DNA from: Bacteroidota bacterium
GTDB taxonomy: Bacteria; Bacteroidota; Bacteroidia; NS11-12g; UBA955
DNA length: 19,088 nucleotides
Direction: 5' to 3'
Assembly (NCBI GenBank): GCA_030836345.1
Contig: JAURQA010000228.1
Span: forward strand, 1-19,088
The translations under genes were made by a program, and so were the position numbers. Under the pieces are notes generated by a model that did not search any database, was not told the DNA's origin, and saw nothing but the letters and a program-made list of their open reading frames with translations. Shown piece after piece: positions 1 to 7,967 of this stretch (position 1 is its first letter; each line of letters opens with the position of its first letter).

Positions 1-724
1 TATCTTTATATGTTTCTACTTCTGTTTTTTGATAAGGATTACAGATTCCCAATTCATCGGCAATTATAATTTGGTTATGAAAATACATGGGGTCCTCGGA
101 CGGATTTTTTATTACCTTAATTCCCTGTTTTTGAACCAGAATAGTACAGGCATTCGAATCAATTTCAGCAATTCCCGAGTAATATAATTTTTTAATTTCT
201 AATTCTTTTAAAACCCAGAGTAAGGTTGCACATTCGTCAATACCAAAAATCATCAAGCCCATTTTTGCGCGATGTTTGGAAATGGTAAAGGGGAGTAAGA
301 ATAGTATATTTATGAGTAAAAAAAGGCTTTTAACAATTTTAAATAATAGGGGTAGTTTATAGTAGGATAGGTTTTCTTTTGATAGATAATAGGCTGGTCT
401 CACATCATCGACACTCTCAATAAAATCTAGGCGTGGCTTAGAATCTATGGCTATATCGTAAAGGGCAACACTCTTATTCCCTTCTCCTTGTACCCAAGAT
501 TTATCTGTGTTAAGCCACTTCAATAATTGCCTATATCCATACTTTAAAATAATAAGAGGATCCTTGTGCTCACTCTGCCTTACCCTAAAGCTACCATCCG
601 GTCGACTAATTAAACAGTACCCTGCTAGGCGGGTTTTTTTCTTTGAACGAGGGAAAAGTATGCTACTCCAAACAAAGAAATGATAGGCTGCACTGACGCG
701 TATATAAGTGACTATTCTATACAT
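1..724 (-). CDS. Uncharacterised protein with one hydrophobic segment, 3' end cut by window edge
   Basis: I do not recognise this protein. The frame is open from an ATG at 724 down to base 2, giving 241 residues with no stop, so its C-terminus lies outside the window. A GAGG motif eight bases before the ATG supports this start. Residues 1-120 are mixed and basic near the front (PRSKKKTR at 25-32). Residues about 123-147 (KLPLLFKIVKSLFLLINILF and onward) are strongly hydrophobic and could be one membrane helix. After a basic stretch (SKHRAK, 149-154), residues 155-241 look like a soluble alpha/beta domain, with GIDECATLLW at 161-170 and an acidic/polar tail. It follows the 563-residue AsnB homologue by 70 bases on the same strand, so it is probably the next gene of the same polysaccharide operon. 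A glycan-modifying or glycan-transferring role is only inferred from position. Confidence 0.75.
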   Translation of the reverse strand, partial: MYRIVTYIRVSAAYHFFVWSSILFPRSKKKTRLAGYCLISRPDGSFRVRQSEHKDPLIILKYGYRQLLKWLNTDKSWVQGEGNKSVALYDIAIDSKPRLDFIESVDDVRPAYYLSKENLSYYKLPLLFKIVKSLFLLINILFLLPFTISKHRAKMGLMIFGIDECATLLWVLKELEIKKLYYSGIAEIDSNACTILVQKQGIKVIKNPSEDPMYFHNQIIIADELGICNPYQKTEVETYKD

Positions 725-732
725 TTTAAAAA

Positions 733-736
733 CCTC
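733..736 (-). promoter_or_regulatory. Ribosome binding site deciding the start of the left-edge gene
   Basis: On the minus strand GAGG is followed by eight bases (TTTTTAAA) and then ATG at 724. The frame is also open further upstream towards the preceding asparagine synthase gene without another ATG in the intergenic stretch, so this motif is the main reason to start the protein at 724. Confidence 0.5.
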
Positions 737-794
737 GTTTACTTTGGATTTTTTGCTATGCTTTTTAGAGGGAAAATAAAAAAATCTAAAATGC

Positions 795-2486
795 CTAATT
801 ATTTAACAAGCCCAGGCTTACCCATTGCCAAATATAAAAACTGTTGGAGTTATCCTTCGTGAAGAAATTATTTAATTCCACTTCTACTTCCTTTGCATTT
901 AACCAATCTACTTTCTGCATTCCCTTTGCAATAGTATCACGCACCCAATCTTTATGATCCTGGCTTAACCATTCTCTTTGCGGTGTTTGTATGGGCCTTT
1001 TGGGGGCGTCTGTTAAAGAAGTTTGCAGATCATCCTTTATTATTTGGCGCATAATCCATTTGCGCTTGCCTTCTCTTAGCTTGAAGCTAAACGGAAGTGA
1101 AAAACACATTTCCATAAGTTCATGGTCTAGGAACGGCTCTCTCATTTCTGTGCTGAAGGCCATTGAAATACGGTCTGTCATTCGTAATGCGCGAGGCAAT
1201 TTTGTATGAAAAATATCTCTGTATTGAAGGTTTAAAAGTACATTATTAAAGGGTTTTTCATACCTATACTTATTTGCTTTTGCAGCAAATTCTTTATTTA
1301 GGGTGTGGGGCCTTGTTGGCGAACTGGTGGTTCCCTGAACCAAACTTCCGCTATTATTATAGTAATAATCGTATCCACCCACTTGTTCATCTATACCTGT
1401 TCCGTCTAGCATCACTATATAGTCATTCTTTCGTGCTTCCTCAAAAGTTCTAGCATAAGCCATGGTTGCTAGGCCGGCAAAAGGTTCATCTTGATGCCAC
1501 TGAATTTTAGTTGCATAATCTGCAAATTCCTCTTTTTTAAATAAGCAATGATTCCAGTTGTAGCTGGTGTTGCCAATGATTTGATTTACCCATTCTAGCT
1601 CATCATAGTCTTTATCGTCACAATAAAAGCTAAAGGCACTGGTGTTTTCTGGAGCTAGTTGATCCTTGATGAGACTGAACATTAATGTGCTATCTACACC
1701 GCCACTTAGGTTAAACCCACGTTTAACATCAGCACGCAGTCTAAGATTAATGCATTCTATTAATTTAGCTTTTACAATGGCCTTTATCTCTTCATCTTCT
1801 TTGCCATCCCACTGCTCGAAATCTAAGTTTTGTTCAAAATTATAGTATTTGGTTTTTGTAATTTTTCCTTCTTTTATATGGATGAGTTCTCCGGGCTTAA
1901 TTTGTTCAATGCCGTCGTAGAAGGTATCCTGTTCCATATTGTATTGTGCAAAGGATAAATAGTTTGCCCAAACCTTTTCATTCCATTGTTTTTTAAGCAA
2001 TCCACTGGCCAATATGGCTTTTATTTCGCTGGCAAAAACAAACTCTCCATTAACCATGGCGTAATGGAATGGCTTTACACCAAAACGATCACGTGCTGCA
2101 AATAATTCTCTCCTTTCCGTATCATATATGGCGAAGGCAAACATGCCCCTAAGCTTCTTTAAACAGTCCTTACCCCACTTAAGAAATGCGGCCAATAGAA
2201 CCTCGGTATCTCCATTGGTTGTAAAGTTATACTCGGGCAATTCTTGTTTTATTTCTAAATAGTTGTAAATCTCACCATTAAAAGTCAATACATATCGTCC
2301 ATTTTTAAAGGGTTGGTTTGAGTCTGCCCCAAGATCTATAATACTTAATCTATTATGCCCTATGTACGCACCTTCACTACTCCACCTGCCAGTAAAGTCT
2401 GGCCCACGATGGTTTTGAATGGCTAACATTGCATCCAATTCATGTGTTCTATTTTGTTGGGATAATATTCCTGCTATTCCACACAT
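795..2486 (-). CDS. asnB: AsnB-type glutamine-dependent amidotransferase (asparagine synthase family), 563 aa
   Basis: Class II glutamine amidotransferase that activates a carboxylate with ATP and converts it to an amide using ammonia from glutamine. The N-terminus is MCGIAGI, so after Met removal Cys2 is the glutaminase nucleophile; HRGPD (26-30), NGEIYN (70-75) and the GDTEVLL segment (92-98) are typical of that domain. The synthetase domain has the PP-loop SGGVDST (261-267) and the DGTGIDEQVGGY signature (361-372). Length is normal for AsnB (about 550-620). It lies 39 bases after the CMP-nonulosonate synthetase gene. Homologues in O-antigen loci (WbpS class) amidate uronic acids, and the setting favours a sugar or its acyl group as substrate over aspartate, but this is inference. 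It differs clearly from the second AsnB homologue at 9121-10983, so the two are paralogues rather than a recent duplication. Confidence 0.93.
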   Translation of the reverse strand: MCGIAGILSQQNRTHELDAMLAIQNHRGPDFTGRWSSEGAYIGHNRLSIIDLGADSNQPFKNGRYVLTFNGEIYNYLEIKQELPEYNFTTNGDTEVLLAAFLKWGKDCLKKLRGMFAFAIYDTERRELFAARDRFGVKPFHYAMVNGEFVFASEIKAILASGLLKKQWNEKVWANYLSFAQYNMEQDTFYDGIEQIKPGELIHIKEGKITKTKYYNFEQNLDFEQWDGKEDEEIKAIVKAKLIECINLRLRADVKRGFNLSGGVDSTLMFSLIKDQLAPENTSAFSFYCDDKDYDELEWVNQIIGNTSYNWNHCLFKKEEFADYATKIQWHQDEPFAGLATMAYARTFEEARKNDYIVMLDGTGIDEQVGGYDYYYNNSGSLVQGTTSSPTRPHTLNKEFAAKANKYRYEKPFNNVLLNLQYRDIFHTKLPRALRMTDRISMAFSTEMREPFLDHELMEMCFSLPFSFKLREGKRKWIMRQIIKDDLQTSLTDAPKRPIQTPQREWLSQDHKDWVRDTIAKGMQKVDWLNAKEVEVELNNFFTKDNSNSFYIWQWVSLGLLNN

Positions 2487-2525
2487 ATTTTATTGCTTTT
2501 ATACTTGGGATTTGAAAATTGCTAT

Positions 2526-3212
2526 TTACATGCCTGTTCTGCTTTCTAGCATAGCTAAGGCTTGGTTCCAATCCTCTTGATTATCGATATTTACATAGTT
2601 TTTAGGGTTACTTTTAATGTATCCCAATTTTTTACCTAGAAAAGATTTCATGCCAATGAGTACTTCTTTGGAAGTTATATAAATTCCACCGTCTCTAAAA
2701 TATGCTTTAGGTAATTCTTGCCTCCTTGGAATTATTTCATCTTCCCCAGTCGCAACTCTTAGCAGACCTTCTTTATTTGATTCAAATACCCAATGTGGGT
2801 TATAATGGGCTGGCACTTCTAATACGCTCACCAAGGAGTCTAATGACTCATTTTTATACTTTTTAATGGCCTTGTTAATAAACCCTGGCTCCCTAAAGGG
2901 GTAGGTAGTCTGAAGAAGCAAAATTGCATCGAAAGAGGAATAGTGTCCATCCAACATATCCAGAACTACGTCAATACTTTTAGAATGATCTTCTGCCAAT
3001 TGAGCGGGCCGTTTATATACCTGAACACCGCGATCTAATGCAATTGTATGAATATGATCATCCTCACTATTAACCACAATGTTTTCGAGTCCTGCCGCCT
3101 GAGCGGCAAGAATTGTATGAGTAATTAAAGGTTTATCACCAAGAAGTTTGGTGTTTTTTCCAGGTACTCCTTTGCTCCCTGCTCTTGCTGGTATGATGGT
3201 AAGTAATCTCAT
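2526..3212 (-). CDS. neuA: CMP-nonulosonic acid synthetase (acylneuraminate cytidylyltransferase)
   Basis: Transfers CMP from CTP to the anomeric hydroxyl of a nine-carbon sialic-type acid, giving the donor used by a nonulosonate transferase. The 228-residue length fits the single-domain NeuA/LegF/PseF family. The N-terminal nucleotide-binding motif IIPARAGSKGVPGKN is at 6-20. LLQTTYPFR (99-107) matches the family's LLQPTSPLR with substitutions, RRQELPKAYFRDGGIY (163-178) carries the conserved RDGG region, and NIDNQEDW (208-215) matches the acidic metal-binding end. It starts 12 bases after the NeuC homologue stops, completing a neuB-neuC-neuA set in one transcription unit. The sequence alone does not separate Neu5Ac from legionaminic or a related acid as substrate. 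Confidence 0.92.
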   Translation of the reverse strand: MRLLTIIPARAGSKGVPGKNTKLLGDKPLITHTILAAQAAGLENIVVNSEDDHIHTIALDRGVQVYKRPAQLAEDHSKSIDVVLDMLDGHYSSFDAILLLQTTYPFREPGFINKAIKKYKNESLDSLVSVLEVPAHYNPHWVFESNKEGLLRVATGEDEIIPRRQELPKAYFRDGGIYITSKEVLIGMKSFLGKKLGYIKSNPKNYVNIDNQEDWNQALAMLESRTGM

Positions 3213-3224
3213 TAAAGCAATAAA

Positions 3225-4388
3225 TTAGTAGGTTATTGTTTTGGCAATATTTGGGTTTGAAGCTGCCAATATATTTGCTATTTTTTTTCCGGAATTTCCC
3301 GAACCATAAATTTCCTCTGACTCGTAAAATCCGTGATTTATTTGTGATTTAACGGCATTTAAGATGTCGGGTTTTGTGTAGTTTACGTCTATCACATTCT
3401 GTCCTCTTTGCCTTCTATTTTGACGGGTTCCAATGTTAACCACGGGTACTCCCAGATAAGAACATTCTCTTATTCCCGCACTACTATTACCAATGAGGCA
3501 TTTACTATTGCAAAGTAGTTTTAGAAAATCACGTCCTTCCATATTTTTAAAGAAATGGATGTTATCTGGTTTTTCTAATTCTCTAAATGAACGCAAGGCG
3601 CCACTTGTTCCATCACTTCCAGCATCTACATTTGGCCAGAACCAATATATATTTTCCTTTTGTTCAGATAAGCTTCTAATGAGCTCGTTGGTTTGCTCAA
3701 AAGCCTTTTCATATTCTGTAGTCACTGGGTGATTTAGCACTACAATATATCCATCTTTTGGATTAAGGTAGCTTCCTACACCTCCATATTTTTCACATGG
3801 ATCAAAATCTAACAGGGGTTTCTTTTTAATTTCATCGGCAAGATCAATGGATGGACATCCAGTGATATGAACGGTCTCTTGAACTTCTCCCAATTTAATC
3901 ACTCGTTCCTGAGCATCCTTGTTGGCCACAAGGTGTAAATCGCTAAGCTTGGTAATTGCATGGCGTACTTTCTCATCTATGTTTCCTGTAACTTCTCCTC
4001 CTTGAATATGACACAATGGTATATTCATAAAGCTAGAAGCAATAGCGGTTGAAATGGTTTCGTATCGATCTGCAACTGTTACGACCATATCTGGAGCTAA
4101 ATTATCAAATACTGTAGCTAATTCCATAATACCCAAACCAGCAGTCTTTGCCATTGTAGTGCTGCTGCTTCCCTCCAAAACACTAAACACTCTCTCGGTT
4201 ACCTTAAAGCCATCTGCCTCTATATATTCTAAGGCATTCCCATACCTATCGAGCAGCGCACTTGCCGCTACCACTAGTTGTAATTCTAAATCTGGATGTT
4301 CTGTTATAGCTCGCAATGCTGTTTTAATACGAGAATAGCTTGGGCGCGCAGTTACAACTACACAAATTTTACGTTTATTCACAATCAC
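3225..4388 (-). CDS. neuC: Hydrolysing UDP-GlcNAc 2-epimerase (NeuC/LegG family)
   Basis: Epimerises C2 and hydrolyses a UDP-HexNAc, releasing free ManNAc (NeuC) or its 4-acetamido-6-deoxy analogue (LegG), the six-carbon substrate for the NeuB step. At 387 residues it has the usual length. Diagnostic motifs are TARPSYSRIK (13-22), ADRYETI (106-112), QGGEVTGNIDEKVRHAITKL (129-148) and GNSSAGIRE (300-308), with a C-terminal YGSGNSGKKI (361-370). TARPSYSRIK and GGEVTGNIDE separate it from the non-hydrolysing WecB type found at 6291-7331. The start codon is GTG: the 4388 start overlaps the neuB end by 14 bases, and a second GTG at 4382 would shorten it by two residues; I cannot choose firmly between them. 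Which UDP sugar it uses is unresolved. Confidence 0.9.
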   Translation of the reverse strand: MIVNKRKICVVVTARPSYSRIKTALRAITEHPDLELQLVVAASALLDRYGNALEYIEADGFKVTERVFSVLEGSSSTTMAKTAGLGIMELATVFDNLAPDMVVTVADRYETISTAIASSFMNIPLCHIQGGEVTGNIDEKVRHAITKLSDLHLVANKDAQERVIKLGEVQETVHITGCPSIDLADEIKKKPLLDFDPCEKYGGVGSYLNPKDGYIVVLNHPVTTEYEKAFEQTNELIRSLSEQKENIYWFWPNVDAGSDGTSGALRSFRELEKPDNIHFFKNMEGRDFLKLLCNSKCLIGNSSAGIRECSYLGVPVVNIGTRQNRRQRGQNVIDVNYTKPDILNAVKSQINHGFYESEEIYGSGNSGKKIANILAASNPNIAKTITY

Positions 4389-5379
4389 TTAAATTTATAA
4401 AATTATACTTCTTCAGGGGCTTAATAATCTTCTTCCCTAATAAATCTTCATAGTTTGAAGCTGGGTGGCCTTCACCTGCTGGTTTTTTGGATTCTAAATC
4501 TGACACAGAAATCACATGGCCTATAGGTAAATCTTTCCTTACGGCCAATGACTTTCCAAACATAGCCTTTAGTTCATCATACTTAACTGCATTGGTTTTA
4601 TCAATAGGGTTTGCATGCGCTTTTTGGATAAACCGGACTCCTTCTACCAATGTTTCAATTTGATTTAAACTGAGTGAGCTGCTTGCATCTGGTCCAAACA
4701 TATCTTTGTCAAATACGGCATGAAATTCTAGTTTTGTTGCTCCCAGAGCTATTGCTGCAAGCGAGGGATAAATTTCTCCACTATGATCACTTAAGCCAAT
4801 TGGACAATCAAAATTATTTCTCATTTGCTCTATTGCATTCAATCCCACTTGCTCTGCTGGAGTAGGATATGCAGTGGTGCATTGAAACACGGATGTAGAA
4901 ATTCCCTTGGAGAGATAATGCTCTTCGCATATTTTCAAATCTTTAATGGTACTCATACCTGAGCTAATTAATACCTCTTTAGCAAATGTTGCGATATAGT
5001 CATGCATGAGTTTATTGTCTATTTCACCACTAGCAATCTTGACACGGGTTTCTCCAAGCTCTTTTAGCCATTCACAGGCTTTTATGCTAAACGGACTGCA
5101 AAGAAATCCAACACCTGCCTCTTGACAGTGCTGTTTAATTCCCTTCCATTGCTCTAGTGAGAATCCCATTCTATGCCAGTAATCGTAACGGGTATTATCC
5201 TCGTAACTAAAGTTTATGCGAAACGGTTCTTTGTCAGAACTTTCTGCTTCAGCAATATGCATTTGGAATTTTATCGTATCAATTCCTCGCTTTGCAAGTG
5301 CATCGATGTAGGAATGTAAAATCCCTATACTTCCATCATGGGCTTGGGCTATTTCTGCTATAATCTCTACTTTTTTCAT
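4375..5379 (-). CDS. neuB: Nonulosonic acid synthase (N-acetylneuraminate/legionaminate synthase family)
   Basis: Condenses phosphoenolpyruvate with a six-carbon N-acetyl-mannosamine-type sugar to form a nine-carbon nonulosonic acid. The TIM-barrel domain begins with IIAEIAQAHDG (6-16) and IKFQ (36-39) and contains KIASGE (114-119) and IGLSDHSG (194-201). His199 and His220 (LEFHAVFD, 217-224) correspond to the metal-binding histidines of this family. A short SAF/antifreeze-like domain follows at about 277-331, containing KPAGEGHPAS (299-308). At 334 residues it is slightly shorter than typical NeuB (about 345). The motif after the second histidine reads GPDASSSL, where many family members have a histidine after GPD. 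Its ATG overlaps the methyltransferase stop as ATGA, and neuC overlaps its end, so the three are translationally coupled. Confidence 0.92.
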   Translation of the reverse strand: MKKVEIIAEIAQAHDGSIGILHSYIDALAKRGIDTIKFQMHIAEAESSDKEPFRINFSYEDNTRYDYWHRMGFSLEQWKGIKQHCQEAGVGFLCSPFSIKACEWLKELGETRVKIASGEIDNKLMHDYIATFAKEVLISSGMSTIKDLKICEEHYLSKGISTSVFQCTTAYPTPAEQVGLNAIEQMRNNFDCPIGLSDHSGEIYPSLAAIALGATKLEFHAVFDKDMFGPDASSSLSLNQIETLVEGVRFIQKAHANPIDKTNAVKYDELKAMFGKSLAVRKDLPIGHVISVSDLESKKPAGEGHPASNYEDLLGKKIIKPLKKYNFINLSDCE

Positions 5380-6206
5380 TTTATTAAATCTGCGTATAGG
5401 TTTCCATTCCCAGGCTTGTGATCAAACATGGGGTCCCTCAGCTCTTCAGAGATAGATTGCCTGCGACTCGATTTGATTATTTGGCTAAAGCCTGCGCTAG
5501 AACCTAATTTTTCTACCAAATCAAAGTTAATCCAAGAGGCGTGGTACTCGAATCTGTGGGTAGCCATATCTATTTTTTGATTAATATATTTATTCAGAAA
5601 TTCTATTTTTGGCAACTTTTCAAAGTCATTTCGAAATGCTATTTTGTCAATTTCTTCACTATTTTTATTGGAGAAAAAATTTAAAAAATGAGAATATATC
5701 GATGATTTATCTGGGGCATTGGCATTGGTCTCAAACCAAGCTAAATCTTCGTTCAAAAAAGCCTCATACGCACAATCAATGTCTGGAACTGTTAAGCGAA
5801 ATATACCAGCGGGTTTAAGTATGCGTTGAATTTGTCTGAATGAATGTTCAATAGACTCCATTGTTAAATGTTCCAAACAATGACTTGAGTATACTATATC
5901 AAAGCTATTGCCTTTTAGCGGCCATGGCTCTAGATTAAGCAAGTTAATATTATAGTCAATCAGGCTAGCTCTGTAGTTATAGTTACTATCGTCGCCGGCA
6001 TAATCCAATAATCGCCAGTTAGTTCTGGCAAATCTTCCATCTCCTACGTTTAAATATTTAATGGATTGAGAATAATTTTCTATTATTCGCTTGCGCTTGA
6101 AAGGATAATTCTTAGCTTCTTTAGCCATAATTTTTTTCCTATACATTTTATGCAATTGCCGGTAAAAGAATGTATGTCTAAAAATTCCTTTGATTTTTTC
6201 TAACAT
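5376..6206 (-). CDS. SAM-dependent methyltransferase (class I, Methyltransf_11-like)
   Basis: Predicted class I methyltransferase of 276 residues. The SAM-binding loop is YLNVGDG (51-57), a variant of the LNVGCG form common in surface-glycan loci. It is followed by NWRLLD (63-68), the acidic-strand region, then FDIVYSSHCLEHL (102-114) and ILKPAGIFRLTVPD (129-142), the standard motif III-IV pattern. The first 40 residues are strongly basic and not part of the core fold. The gene follows wecB after an 84-base gap, the largest inside the block, and its stop overlaps the neuB start as ATGA. That coupling suggests O-methylation of the nonulosonate or of a neighbouring sugar, but the substrate is not visible in the sequence. 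Confidence 0.82.
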   Translation of the reverse strand: MLEKIKGIFRHTFFYRQLHKMYRKKIMAKEAKNYPFKRKRIIENYSQSIKYLNVGDGRFARTNWRLLDYAGDDSNYNYRASLIDYNINLLNLEPWPLKGNSFDIVYSSHCLEHLTMESIEHSFRQIQRILKPAGIFRLTVPDIDCAYEAFLNEDLAWFETNANAPDKSSIYSHFLNFFSNKNSEEIDKIAFRNDFEKLPKIEFLNKYINQKIDMATHRFEYHASWINFDLVEKLGSSAGFSQIIKSSRRQSISEELRDPMFDHKPGNGNLYADLIK

Positions 6207-6290
6207 GGTATTTTAGCAAGTATATAATGGTATTTAAAGTTAATACCTATCCTAAATTTGTTTATAGTGATGGAATTATTTGCCCCATGC

Positions 6291-7331
6291 CTATTTTAAA
6301 ATTTCTGCAATTTTATAGGCGGCTTGCCCATCACCATAAAGCGGTTTCCAAGGAGTACTTGGTTCATTTGAAATTTTATCTGCGATGGTTTCGCTATTTA
6401 ATTTAATTAAAGTGTTCCAACCTCCTTCTAGGGTTTCTACCCATTCGGTATCATCCCGTAATGTAAAACACTGTTTTCTGGCCCAATACGCTTCTTTTTG
6501 CAAACCGCCCGAATCGGTAAATACAAATTTGCATTCTTGTAATGCTTGTAACATTTCTAAATACCCTATGGGTTCAATGAGTTCCACATTTGAGGGAATT
6601 TCCAAGTCGTCTTTCCATTGTGCAATGCGCGGATGAATAGGCCAAAGGACCTTATGAGGAACAGCTTCTAGTTGACGGATGATTCTACTTACCTGGTTAG
6701 CATCTTTTGTATTGCTCTGCCGATGAAGTGTGAATATAGAAAATGGGTCTTCTGATATTTTGTTACTTGGTTTATCTTGAGACATTTCGCTAAACAGCAA
6801 AAAAGCATCGTACATTACATCTCCTACTTTAAAGGCCTTGCCTTGGATGTTCTCTTTCTTTAATTGTGCTATGGACACTTCGGAACTACAAAATAAATAT
6901 TCAGAAATATTATCTGTTAAAATGCGGTTGATTTCCTCAGGCATTTCTCTATTGAAACTGCGCAAACCAGCCTCTACATGAATGATTGGAATATTTAATT
7001 TACTAGCTACCAGGGCAACCCCTAAGGTTGTATTTGTATCGCCATATACCAATACGGCATCTACATGGCTTTCTTCGTCAAGCAATATCTTTTCAAACTT
7101 TACCATAATTTGGCTGGTTTGCTGGGCATGTGTTCCACTCCCTACTTGGAGGTGGTATTTTACTTCTGGAATGCCAAGCTCCTGCCAAAAAACATCACTC
7201 ATATTGGCGTCGTAATGCTGACCACTATGGACTAGAACTTCTTCAATACCTGCCTCTATTAAGGCTTTACTCACGGGTGCAGCCTTAATAAACTGGGGTC
7301 TTGCTCCGATAACTGTAACAATCTTTTTCAA
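6291..7331 (-). CDS. wecB: Non-hydrolysing UDP-GlcNAc 2-epimerase (WecB family)
   Basis: Interconverts a UDP-GlcNAc-type sugar and its C2 epimer, UDP-ManNAc in the best-known case, keeping the UDP. At 346 residues it is slightly short of the usual 360-380. Motifs are IGARPQFIK (8-16), HSGQHYD (35-41), YGDTN (96-100), HVEAGLRS (118-125), MPEEINR (130-136), TLHRQSN (201-207, family THRREN) and DSGGLQKEA (273-281). The C-terminal loop reads LRDDTEWVET (291-300) followed by GGWN, a form also seen in epimerases acting on modified HexNAc sugars, so the substrate may not be plain UDP-GlcNAc. It begins six bases after the PIG-L deacetylase stop. A hydrolysing epimerase of the NeuC type is also present, so the two serve different products. 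Confidence 0.92.
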   Translation of the reverse strand: MKKIVTVIGARPQFIKAAPVSKALIEAGIEEVLVHSGQHYDANMSDVFWQELGIPEVKYHLQVGSGTHAQQTSQIMVKFEKILLDEESHVDAVLVYGDTNTTLGVALVASKLNIPIIHVEAGLRSFNREMPEEINRILTDNISEYLFCSSEVSIAQLKKENIQGKAFKVGDVMYDAFLLFSEMSQDKPSNKISEDPFSIFTLHRQSNTKDANQVSRIIRQLEAVPHKVLWPIHPRIAQWKDDLEIPSNVELIEPIGYLEMLQALQECKFVFTDSGGLQKEAYWARKQCFTLRDDTEWVETLEGGWNTLIKLNSETIADKISNEPSTPWKPLYGDGQAAYKIAEILK

Positions 7332-7337
7332 TATAAA

Positions 7338-7967
7338 TTATATTATAATTCTAATGGCTTCAAAGGCCTCGGCATAGTCAGTAGCTGCTTGTACCCCTCG
7401 TACTTTAGCTAATCCCATGATGAATTCTCGGTTCAAATACGTTCTACCCTCCTGCGATTTGTATGCTTTGAGGGCCTCTAGCTTTTTTTCGATATTTTGC
7501 TTCTTTAATTTTATGAATGTATTTGAGGTGAATACGGTATTGTTCCAAGGCATTTCATACCCCAAAACACTGCTCTTCTTAAATGCGCGTAACCCTTCGT
7601 TATGGATTACTTGATGATCTTGGTGGGTATCTGTGCTGCTTGGCAAAAACACCACATCGGGGTTTATTTCTTTGCTTAACACAACCATTTTTTCAAGTAT
7701 TGCTTGTCTTTGACTCGGGAAGTCTCTAACATCATAATCGCATAGTATAAGATTCTTTTCCGGCAGGCCTAAAATTTTCACTGCTTCTTTAACCTCTAAT
7801 TCTAAGGTGTTTGCAGGGGTTCCTTCCGGCAAGGATCTTCGGCACGTGCTAAAAGCAACGTAATATACTTTGGTGTTTTGCATCAATAAATGATGGATGG
7901 TTGCTCCGCAACCCAATTCGCCATCATCCGTATGTGGCGCTAGTATTATTGCAGTTTTATAATTCAT
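7338..7967 (-). CDS. PIG-L/LmbE family zinc N-deacetylase
   Basis: Zinc-dependent deacetylase-type enzyme that usually removes N-acetyl from GlcNAc-containing substrates. Using the ATG at 7967 it has 209 residues. The first motif is APHTDDGELGCG (10-21), matching the family's HPDDE/HTDDGELG pattern, with His12 and Asp15 as zinc ligands and Asp14 as the likely base. THQDHQ (114-119) supplies the third zinc ligand at His118. YAEAFEAIR near the C-terminus is common to bacterial LmbE proteins. I prefer 7967 over an in-frame ATG at 8006 because it overlaps the upstream stop as ATGA and begins directly before the first beta strand; the earlier start would overlap the glycosyltransferase by 43 bases. 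It sits six bases before wecB, suggesting action on an amino-sugar intermediate or glycan. No signal peptide is seen, so it is cytoplasmic. Confidence 0.88.
   Translation of the reverse strand: MNYKTAIILAPHTDDGELGCGATIHHLLMQNTKVYYVAFSTCRRSLPEGTPANTLELEVKEAVKILGLPEKNLILCDYDVRDFPSQRQAILEKMVVLSKEINPDVVFLPSSTDTHQDHQVIHNEGLRAFKKSSVLGYEMPWNNTVFTSNTFIKLKKQNIEKKLEALKAYKSQEGRTYLNREFIMGLAKVRGVQAATDYAEAFEAIRIII

Noticed and set aside
680..862. Plus-strand open frame of 60 codons across the asnB end and the next gene start
   Set aside because: It is antisense to two better supported minus-strand genes, has no ribosome binding site and no recognisable protein features.
6229..6247. Inverted repeat GGTATT / AATACC with a seven-base loop in the wecB-methyltransferase gap
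   Set aside because: A six-base, AT-rich stem with no following T run is too weak for a terminator and has no second copy that would suggest an operator.
6207..6290. Possible internal promoter: TATACTTG (minus strand, 6224-6217) resembles the Bacteroidota -7 element TAnnTTTG
   Set aside because: One mismatch, no TTG-like -33 element at the right spacing, and a leader of only a few bases before the ATG at 6206; in DNA this AT-rich such matches are common.
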